From: Nocardioides sp.
GTDB taxonomy: Bacteria > Actinomycetota > Actinomycetes > Propionibacteriales > Nocardioidaceae
Reading direction: 5' to 3'
Assembly (NCBI RefSeq): GCF_029937575.1
Contig: NZ_JAPYPS010000010.1
Location: 24,588 to 88,587 of the forward strand
Length of the DNA: 64,000 nt
Shown: positions 55,282-64,000 of the stretch, one piece after another
How positions within the stretch are numbered: the first letter of the stretch is position 1
How the letters are laid out: each line of letters opens with the position of its first letter
Made by a program: the position numbers and the translations under genes
The notes under the pieces: model-generated
Told to the model about the DNA's origin: nothing
Database searches by the model: none
What the model saw: only the letters and a program-made list of their open reading frames with translations

Positions 55282-56162
55282 TCGCGCCCCAGGTCGCGGT
55301 GCATGGCCTTGGCCTCGAATCCGGCGGCAACGAGGCGTCGGGCGATCTCCTCGGTCATCGCCACGCTGCGGTGCTTGCCTCCGGTGCAGCCGATCGCGAC
55401 GCGCATGAAGCGCTTGCCCTCGCGCACGTATCCGGCTCCGACGCCGGTGAGGACCGGCAGGTAGGCGTCGAGGAACTCGCCGGCTCCGGGTCGCGACCGC
55501 ACGTAATCGGCCACGTCGTTGTCACGCCCGGTGTGGTCGCGCAGCTCGGGGATCCAGAACGGGTTGGGCAGGAAGCGCATGTCGGCCAGGTAGTCGGCGT
55601 CGACGGGGATGCCGTACTTGAAGCCGAAGCTCAGCACGGTGACCTTGAGCTGCGTGCTCCCCGGAGTGCCGAAGGCCGCGGCGATCCGGTCGGTGAGCTG
55701 GTGCACGTTGAGTGCCCCGGTGTCGATGACGAGATCGGCGTCGCCTCGCAGGTCCGCCAGCACCCGCCGCTCGCGGTGCAGCCCGTCGAGGAGTCGGCCG
55801 GAGGCCTGCAAGGGGTGGGGACGGCGGGCAGCCTCCTGCCTGCGGACGAGGACCTCGTCGGAGGCGTCGAGGAAGACCAAGGTCGTCCGGCGTCCTTCGA
55901 AGCCCTGGGCCAGCTGGGTGTGCAACGACGCGAAGAACGAGCCCGACCGGACGTCGACGACGACGGCGATCGGCTGCCGCTTGCCCAGGCTGCCGTCGAC
56001 CAGTCGGACGACGTCGGGCACCAGGCTGGGCGGGAGGTTGTCGACCACGTAGTAGCCGAGGTCCTCCAGCTCCTTGGCCGCCGTGCTGCGTCCGGCACCG
56101 GTCATCCCGGTGACGACGACGACCTCACCACGCGTCGGAGGCTCGGCTGCGGTCTCGCTCAT
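55278..56162 (-). CDS. rapZ: RNase adapter RapZ (P-loop ATPase, YvcJ family)
   Basis: A 294-residue protein with an N-terminal Walker [11 protein letters not shown] (residues 19-28). The C-terminal domain has [23 protein letters not shown] and [11 protein letters not shown]. In E. coli RapZ guides RNase E to the GlmZ sRNA; the actinobacterial role is not settled. ATG 56162 overlaps the uvrC stop. The longer open frame to 56924 reads through uvrC and was discarded. Confidence 0.94.
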   Translation of the reverse strand: MSETAAEPPTRGEVVVVTGMTGAGRSTAAKELEDLGYYVVDNLPPSLVPDVVRLVDGSLGKRQPIAVVVDVRSGSFFASLHTQLAQGFEGRRTTLVFLDASDEVLVRRQEAARRPHPLQASGRLLDGLHRERRVLADLRGDADLVIDTGALNVHQLTDRIAAAFGTPGSTQLKVTVLSFGFKYGIPVDADYLADMRFLPNPFWIPELRDHTGRDNDVADYVRSRPGAGEFLDAYLPVLTGVGAGYVREGKRFMRVAIGCTGGKHRSVAMTEEIARRLVAAGFEAKAMHRDLGRE

Positions 56163-58162
56163 GTCTCCTCGATCTCGCCGGTCGCGGTGTTGATGGACAC
56201 CGTGGTCGGGGTCGAGTCTGCCGCACCTCCTGCGGGCGCGACCGCCTGCTTGATCGCGGCGGCCGTCTGAGGACCGATGCCAGGCACCAGGGCCAGCTCG
56301 TCGAGCTCGGCTGCACGAAGCTTCTTGAGCGACCCGAAGTGCTTGAGCAGCGTCTTGCGTCGCACCTCGCCGAGCCCGGGGACGTCGTCGAGGACGCTCT
56401 CCACCATCGTCTTGGACCGGCGTGAGCGGTGATGGTTGATCGCGAAGCGGTGGGCCTCGTCGCGGATGCGCTGGAGCAGGTAGAGCCCCTCCGACGACCG
56501 GGCCAGGATCACCGGGTCCTCCTGGGCGGGCAACCAGACCTCCTCCAGCCGCTTCGCCAGTCCGCACACCGGGATGTCGTCGATGCCGAGCTCGTCCAGG
56601 GCCTGCTGCGCAGCGGCGACCTGTGGTGGACCGCCGTCCACGACCACCAGCCCGGGCGCGTAGGCGAACTTGCGTGGCCGCCCGGTCTCGGGGTCGACGA
56701 GCATCGGGCCCTGGTCGGTCTCGCGGGACTCGCTGCGGGCCTGCTCGTCGAGCAGGCGCCGGAAGCGGCGGGTGATCACCTCGTGCATCGAGGCGACGTC
56801 GTTCTGCCCCTCGACGTCGCGGATGACGAAGCGGCGGTACTCCCCCTTGCGAGCCAGGCCGTCCTCGAAGACGACCATCGACGCCACCACCTCGGTGCCC
56901 TGCAGGTTGGAGACGTCGTAGCACTCGATCCGCAGCGGCACCTCCTCGAGCTCGAGGGCCTCACGGATCTCCTCGAGCGCCCGGTTGCGGGTCGTGAGGT
57001 CGCTGGCGCGCTTGGTCTTGTGCAGCGCCAACGACTGGCCGGCGTTGCGCGCCACCGTCTCCTGCAGCGTCTTCTTGTCGCCGCGCTGCGGCACCCGGAT
57101 GACGACGCGGCTCCCCCGCAGATCGCTGAGCAGCGCCTCGAACGTCTCCACGTCGGGCGGCAGCTCGGGCACCAGGATCTCGCGCGGCACCGCGTCGGCG
57201 TCACCGGCGTACAGCTGGAGCAGGAAGTCCTCGACCAGCTCCGGGGTGCCGCCGTCCTCGACCCGGTCGGCCACCCATCCGCGCTGTCCGCGGATCCGAC
57301 CGCCGCGCACGTAGAAGATCTGGACCGCGACCTCGAGCGGGTCCTCGGCCAGTGCGATCACGTCGGCGTCGGCGCCGTCCCCGAGCACGACCGCCTGCTT
57401 CTCGAGGGCCTTCTGCAGGGCGCCCAGGTCGTCGCGCAGCCGGGCGGCCCGCTCGAAGTCCATCGCGTCGGAGGCGGCGTACATCTCCTTCTCGATGCGA
57501 CGCACGAACGGGCGGGTCTGGCCGCCCATGAAGTCGCAGAAGTCCTCGACGATCGCCCGGTGCTCGTCTGCGGAGACGGCGTCGACACAGGGCGCCGAGC
57601 ACTTGCCGATGTAGCCGAGCAGGCAGGGGCGACCGATCTGGGCGGAGCGCTTGAAGACTCCGTTGCTGCACGAGCGCATCGGGAAGACGCGGAGCAGGAT
57701 GTCGACCGTCTCCCGGATCGCCCAGGCGTGGCTGTAGGGACCGAAGTAGCGGGTGCCCTTGCGCTTGGCGCCACGGCCGACCATCACCCGCGGGTACTCG
57801 TCACCGAGGGTGACGGCCAGCCACGGGTAGGACTTGTCGTCGCGATACTTGACGTTGAAGCGCGGGTCGTACTCCTTGATCCAGGAGTACTCCAGCTGCA
57901 GCGCCTCGACCTCGGTGTTGACCACCGTCCACTCGACGCTGGCCGCGGTGGTGACCATGGTGGCAGTGCGCTGGTGCAGCGTGGCGACGTCTGCGAAGTA
58001 CGACGACAGCCGGGATCGCAGGTTCTTCGCCTTGCCGACGTAGATCACCCGCGAGGTCGCGTCGCGGAATCGGTAGACCCCCGGCTGGGTGGGAATCGTG
58101 CCCGGCTCCGGGCGGTACGACGAGGGGCCCCCGGTGGTGCGAGGAGTGCGAGCCGGGGACAT
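56159..58162 (-). CDS. uvrC: excinuclease ABC subunit C
   Basis: A 667-residue nuclease. It has a GIY-YIG domain at the N-terminus ([22 protein letters not shown]), a Cys-rich region ([23 protein letters not shown]), a UVR motif, an RNase H-like endonuclease domain ([13 protein letters not shown]), and C-terminal helix-hairpin-helix ([23 protein letters not shown]). It makes both incisions in nucleotide excision repair. It begins the uvrC-rapZ-yvcK-whiA run. No LexA box is seen before it. Confidence 0.97.
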   Translation of the reverse strand: MSPARTPRTTGGPSSYRPEPGTIPTQPGVYRFRDATSRVIYVGKAKNLRSRLSSYFADVATLHQRTATMVTTAASVEWTVVNTEVEALQLEYSWIKEYDPRFNVKYRDDKSYPWLAVTLGDEYPRVMVGRGAKRKGTRYFGPYSHAWAIRETVDILLRVFPMRSCSNGVFKRSAQIGRPCLLGYIGKCSAPCVDAVSADEHRAIVEDFCDFMGGQTRPFVRRIEKEMYAASDAMDFERAARLRDDLGALQKALEKQAVVLGDGADADVIALAEDPLEVAVQIFYVRGGRIRGQRGWVADRVEDGGTPELVEDFLLQLYAGDADAVPREILVPELPPDVETFEALLSDLRGSRVVIRVPQRGDKKTLQETVARNAGQSLALHKTKRASDLTTRNRALEEIREALELEEVPLRIECYDVSNLQGTEVVASMVVFEDGLARKGEYRRFVIRDVEGQNDVASMHEVITRRFRRLLDEQARSESRETDQGPMLVDPETGRPRKFAYAPGLVVVDGGPPQVAAAQQALDELGIDDIPVCGLAKRLEEVWLPAQEDPVILARSSEGLYLLQRIRDEAHRFAINHHRSRRSKTMVESVLDDVPGLGEVRRKTLLKHFGSLKKLRAAELDELALVPGIGPQTAAAIKQAVAPAGGAADSTPTTVSINTATGEIEET

Positions 58163-58199
58163 GGGTCAAGCCTACGGAAGGGCGCCGACACCCTGGCGG

Positions 58200-58610
58200 T
58201 CAGGCGAGGACGATCTCGTCGCCCTCCAGTGCCACCTCGATGCTCGCCAGCGGAGCCGAGGCCGGGCCTTGCAGCGCCGAGCCGTCCTCGACGGAGAACC
58301 GGCTGCCGTGATTGGGACAGACGATCTCGCCGCCGTCGACCTGGTTGACGGCCGTGCCGGTGTGGGTGCAGGTCGTGCTGAACCCGAGGAACGTGCCCTC
58401 GGTGGGCTGGGTGACGACGATGTTGGCGTCCGGCAGGACCACGCCCCCGCCCACCGGCACCTCGGAGGCAGGCACCAACCCGGTGCCGGTCTCGGGTGTC
58501 GACGCGCTTCCGCCTTCGGAACCGCCGCCACACCCGGCCAGGGCGGCGGCGACGCCCAGCGCACCGAGACCTTGGAAGACGATCCTGCGTGACGCCCTGA
58601 TCTCGCTCAT
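58200..58610 (-). CDS. Tat-exported Rieske lipoprotein without the disulfide cysteines
   Basis: A 136-residue protein. A twin-Arg signal (SRRIVFQGLG) and lipobox LAGC near residue 32 indicate Tat export and lipid anchoring. The C-terminal Rieske domain has box 1 CTHTGT and box 2 CPNHG. The cluster ligands Cys-x-His and Cys-x2-His are intact, but the second Cys of each box, which forms the disulfide in bc1-type Rieske proteins, is replaced (Thr, Asn). It overlaps the upstream twin by 4 bp. It lies between uvrA and uvrC; a redox partner is not evident. Confidence 0.9.
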   Translation of the reverse strand: MSEIRASRRIVFQGLGALGVAAALAGCGGGSEGGSASTPETGTGLVPASEVPVGGGVVLPDANIVVTQPTEGTFLGFSTTCTHTGTAVNQVDGGEIVCPNHGSRFSVEDGSALQGPASAPLASIEVALEGDEIVLA

Positions 58611-59122
58611 GACAGCACCACCTGGTCCTTCTCGATCGTGAACTCGACAGCGGGCAACGGCGCGCCGGCCGGCCCGCCCAGGACCTCGCCGGTGGCGAGG
58701 TCGAAGCTGCTGCCGTGGCACTGGCAGACGATGCTGGTGCTCACGCCCGCGACCAGGCACCCGGTGTGGGTGCACACGGCGGAGAAGCACTTGAAGTCAC
58801 CGGCCGCCGGCTGGGTGACGACGACCCGGTCGTCGGTGAAGATCACACCGCCACCGACAGGGATGTCTGCCGTCGACGCCAGTGCTCCGTCGTCCTCCTG
58901 CACGGGCTCCGACGACGGCGCAGCGGTCGTCGGCTCCGCACTCCCCGTCGTGGCGTCCGCTCTGGTGGGGTCCGCGGACGGCGACGCTGCTGACTCCTCG
59001 CTCTCCCCGCAGGCGGACAGGACCGGCAGGGACAGGCCGAGACCGGCGACGCCGGACAGGGCGCGACGACGGCTGACGCGTCCCGACAACCCCGCTGATC
59101 GTGTGGTCGTCCGACTGGTCAC
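58607..59122 (-). CDS. Tat-exported Rieske lipoprotein with the disulfide cysteines
   Basis: A 171-residue protein. The start is GTG 59122 with AGGAG five bases upstream, preferred over ATG 59146 and 59185. The twin-Arg signal SRRRALSG and lipobox LSAC are followed by a Ser/Thr/Pro/Glu-rich linker (about 45-80) and a Rieske domain with box 1 CTHTGC and box 2 CQCHG, including the disulfide pair. It has the same PVGGGVIF motif as its neighbour, so the two are duplicates. The linker would hold the domain away from the membrane. Confidence 0.9.
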   Translation of the reverse strand: MTSRTTTRSAGLSGRVSRRRALSGVAGLGLSLPVLSACGESEESAASPSADPTRADATTGSAEPTTAAPSSEPVQEDDGALASTADIPVGGGVIFTDDRVVVTQPAAGDFKCFSAVCTHTGCLVAGVSTSIVCQCHGSSFDLATGEVLGGPAGAPLPAVEFTIEKDQVVLS

Positions 59123-59190
59123 GCGCTCTCCTCGGGCCAGGGGCATTGCCGGAAGCGTAGAGGAGGGCCCCCAAGGCACCGCCACGGCGA

Positions 59191-62235
<3,045 letters not shown>

Positions 62236-62275
62236 TGAAGTCCCTCGGTCGCGCTACGGGTGAACAGGTCTGGTT

Positions 62276-62289
62276 CGAACAAGTGTTCG
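62276..62289. promoter_or_regulatory. LexA SOS box upstream of uvrA
   Basis: CGAACAAGTGTTCG is a perfect dyad around AAGT and matches the Gram-positive/actinobacterial LexA consensus CGAAC-N4-GTTCG. Read on the minus strand, TTCGAA overlaps the site and has 17 bp to TAGCGC, a plausible -35/-10 pair. LexA binding would thus block uvrA transcription, with induction after DNA damage. Confidence 0.85.
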
Positions 62290-62464
62290 TCATCGGCAGG
62301 GCATGCGCAAGCGGCTCGCCGACAGCCTCCTCAGCCTAGATGGCTGCGCCGACACCAAAGTTGCCGGTGGTGCCGTGCTGCATGATGGACGACTGGGGCC
62401 CACCACAGCAGCACCCGCACAGCATCAGAGCGACGACGGCGTACTGCCGAGGAACGAGGGACAG

Positions 62465-63142
62465 GTGACCTACACCGGAGACGTCGAGGTCGGCGGAGCG
62501 CCGGACGTGCGCGAGCTCGACGCACTCACGATCACGAAGGTGGCCGTCGACGAGCAGATGAGCAACAACGCCTACCTCCTGCGGTGCGTCAGCACCGGTG
62601 AGCAGGTCCTGATCGACGCCGCTGCCGAGCCCGAGACCCTGCTCCCCCTCATCGGCGACGGGGGGCTGGCGACCGTGGTCACCACCCACCAGCACTGGGA
62701 CCACCACCGGTCGCTGGCCGACGTGGTCCGCGCCACAGGGGCTGCGGTCGCAGCCGGGCTGCCGGACGCCGCCGCGATCACGTCCCAGACGGGGGTCGCG
62801 GTCTCCCACGAGCTGCGCGACGGCGACACCGTCCGGGTGGGCGACTGCACGCTGCAGGTGATCGCGATCGCGGGTCACACTCCCGGTTCGATCGCGCTGC
62901 TGTACGACGACCAGTCGGCGGGAGGACACCCGCACCTGTTCACCGGTGACTCCCTGTTCCCCGGCGGGGTGGGCGCCACCTTCGGGGACGACGCGGCCTT
63001 CGCCCAGCTCATCGACGAGGTGGAGACCAAGGTGTTCGCACGTCTGAGCGACGACACGTGGGTCTACCCCGGCCACGGAGGCGACACCCAGCTGGGCGTC
63101 GAGCGCGCACACGTCGGCGAGTGGCGCGCTCGCGGTTGGTGA
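62465..63142 (+). CDS. metallo-beta-lactamase-fold hydrolase (glyoxalase II-like)
   Basis: A 225-residue MBL-fold protein. THQHWDHHRSL gives the HxHxDH metal site, HTPGSIALLY the next His, FTGDSLFPGG the Asp, and VYPGHGGDT the last His. This matches glyoxalase II or persulfide-dioxygenase-like members; the substrate is not known. The start is GTG 62465 with GAGGGACAG upstream. The frame opens at 62303, but that part is dominated by promoter sequence of uvrA. Its place opposite uvrA is common in actinobacteria as I recall. Confidence 0.9.
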   Translation: MTYTGDVEVGGAPDVRELDALTITKVAVDEQMSNNAYLLRCVSTGEQVLIDAAAEPETLLPLIGDGGLATVVTTHQHWDHHRSLADVVRATGAAVAAGLPDAAAITSQTGVAVSHELRDGDTVRVGDCTLQVIAIAGHTPGSIALLYDDQSAGGHPHLFTGDSLFPGGVGATFGDDAAFAQLIDEVETKVFARLSDDTWVYPGHGGDTQLGVERAHVGEWRARGW

Positions 63143-63481
63143 TCAGCCGGCGCGGGCGACGCCGTACGGCGACTCCCCCGCCAGCGCCCAGGCCAGCTCA
63201 CGGCCGGTGACGTGCGAGGCGCACAGCAGCGCCAGCTCCGTGCCGTCGTGGCTCATCGTCCAACGCCAGGCCTGCTCGGGATCGAGGTCGTCCTCCTCGA
63301 AGCGGTCCGTGACCGCCCAGACCAGCCGCTCGGGGACTCCGTGGGCACGCACCAGCAGCTCGAGGTCCCTGGCCGTCGTACGGCTGGGGTCGCGGGCCAC
63401 CTGTCGCAGCCGCCGAGCACCACGCCTCCAGGGCGGCTCGAGCAGGGCACCGGGGGCACGAAGCGAGAAGCTGGCGAACAA
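63143..63481 (-). CDS. small protein, tandem paralog 1 (TTG start)
   Basis: A 112-residue protein of unknown family. AGGAGG (63492-63487) lies five bases before TTG 63481, an excellent ribosome-binding site that decides this start. The conserved core GARRLRQVARDP...LVRAHGVPE...WAV.DR...LDP..W.WTM..DG..LA.LCAS matches the next gene in 44 of 68 aligned residues by my count. Tyr, Trp and acidic residues dominate; no membrane span is seen. The core's architecture (helix, DxExLVRAHGVPE turn, helix) could be a small binding domain. Function unknown. Confidence 0.75.
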   Translation of the reverse strand: MFASFSLRAPGALLEPPWRRGARRLRQVARDPSRTTARDLELLVRAHGVPERLVWAVTDRFEEDDLDPEQAWRWTMSHDGTELALLCASHVTGRELAWALAGESPYGVARAG

Positions 63482-63575
63482 CGAGACCTCCTGGACCGAG
63501 GGTGGGGTGACGTCTGGACAGCGTCGCCGCGGCTGCCCCACGCAGCTGCGACGACGCCGCATGTGGAGAGCTGGC

Positions 63576-63905
63576 CTACGCCGCCCAGCTCACGCCGCCG
63601 ACGAGGCCCGTCCGCTCGTGCAGGTGCTCGGCCACCTCGTCGTGGGTCAGTGTGGACGCGCAGAGCTCGGCAAGGGTGACCCCGTCGAACCGCATGGTCC
63701 AGGCCCACACGCTCCCGGGGTCGAGCTCGGCGGCCTCGAGCCGGTCACCCACGGCCCACACAGCCTGCTCCGGCACGCCGTGCGCCCGCACCAGCGACTC
63801 GATGTCGTGCGGTGTCGCCAGTCGCGGATCCCGCTCCACCTGGCGAAGCCGCCGCGCCGTGCGGTCGAAGGCGAGCGAGAGTGCTCCGGTCAGGTGTCCG
63901 AGCAT
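63576..63905 (-). CDS. small protein, tandem paralog 2
   Basis: A 109-residue protein paralogous to the neighbour at 63143-63481. It has the same ARRLRQVERDP...LVRAHGVPEQAVWAV.DR core. ATG 63905 (MLGHLTG) follows AGGAG at seven bases; ATG 63953 is less likely. Both genes read on the minus strand, 94 bp apart. The last 95 bp of the window after it (63906-64000) show nothing I can assign. Confidence 0.75.
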   Translation of the reverse strand: MLGHLTGALSLAFDRTARRLRQVERDPRLATPHDIESLVRAHGVPEQAVWAVGDRLEAAELDPGSVWAWTMRFDGVTLAELCASTLTHDEVAEHLHERTGLVGGVSWAA

Positions 63906-64000
63906 GAGACGGCTCCTGTCGTGGGGAACGTGGCGTGTGTGCTGGGTCACCATCCTGCGACGTCCGCGGCGCTGCCTGCACCGGGAAAGCAGTCGGGGGG

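Noticed and set aside
62273..62280. GGTTCGAAC as a possible tRNA T-loop
   Set aside because: No acceptor or anticodon stems fit around it, and it forms the left half of a perfect LexA dyad.

Overview
This window is a GC-rich, gene-dense chromosomal segment from an actinobacterium, most like Nocardioidaceae/Propionibacteriales. The evidence is RbpA, WhiA, SufR with a SufU-type suf operon, an InhA-type enoyl reductase, CtaA/CtaB, frequent GTG starts and many 4-bp stop/start overlaps. The genus is an inference. I found no tRNA, rRNA, CRISPR array, prophage or insertion sequence. No stretch longer than about 300 bp lacks a gene.

Layout. 1-6.3 kb: a truncated SpoIIE-type phosphatase, an alpha/beta hydrolase, a HIT-like protein, small membrane proteins, and an nfeD / SPFH / TauE-family set. 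6.3-10.9 kb: ABC ATPase, VOC protein, phosphoserine phosphatase SerB, a beta-lactamase-fold hydrolase and a SixA-like phosphatase. 10.9-18.9 kb: a cyanophycin locus, with cyanophycinase cphB and cyanophycin synthetase cphA overlapping by 4 bp, then a shrunken serine-hydrolase remnant and a cupin. Two membrane proteins follow, then a second cyanophycin-synthetase-like ligase that has lost the ATP-grasp domain. 18.9-22.5 kb: fabG-fabI, dodecin, two small proteins and moaA. 22.5-31.6 kb: SURF1, an ABC exporter, an enoyl-CoA hydratase next to an ABC-F protein, a zinc metallopeptidase, a kinase-like protein, a VLRF1-domain protein and a double GNAT protein. 31.7-38.5 kb: the iron-sulfur operon sufR-B-D-Rieske-C-S-U-T, read on the minus strand. 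38.6-43.1 kb: two small membrane proteins, an ABC-2 type exporter, and ctaA facing ctaB. 43.3-49.1 kb: tkt-tal-pgi-pgl. 49.2-58.2 kb, minus strand: rbpA, secG, tpiA, pgk, gap, whiA, yvcK, rapZ, uvrC. 58.2-63.9 kb: two tandem Rieske Tat-lipoproteins, uvrA with a LexA-type SOS box, a beta-lactamase-fold hydrolase, and two tandem paralogous small proteins.

Much of the order (uvrC-rapZ-yvcK-whiA, gap-pgk-tpiA-secG, pgl-tal-tkt-ctaB-ctaA, suf, echA/ABC-F, fabG-fabI, dodecin, nfeD/SPFH) recalls the Mycobacterium tuberculosis Rv1420-Rv1498A neighbourhood as I remember it. The cyanophycin block and the replacement of zwf-opcA by pgi stand out against that backbone.

The most unusual items are: the ATP-grasp-less CphA paralog; a three-copy intergenic repeat at gene 3' ends whose hairpin stem changes in a compensatory way; a nested perfect inverted repeat upstream of fabG; overlapping, mutually exclusive palindromes between ctaA and ctaB; and Rieske lipoprotein twins that differ in the disulfide cysteines.
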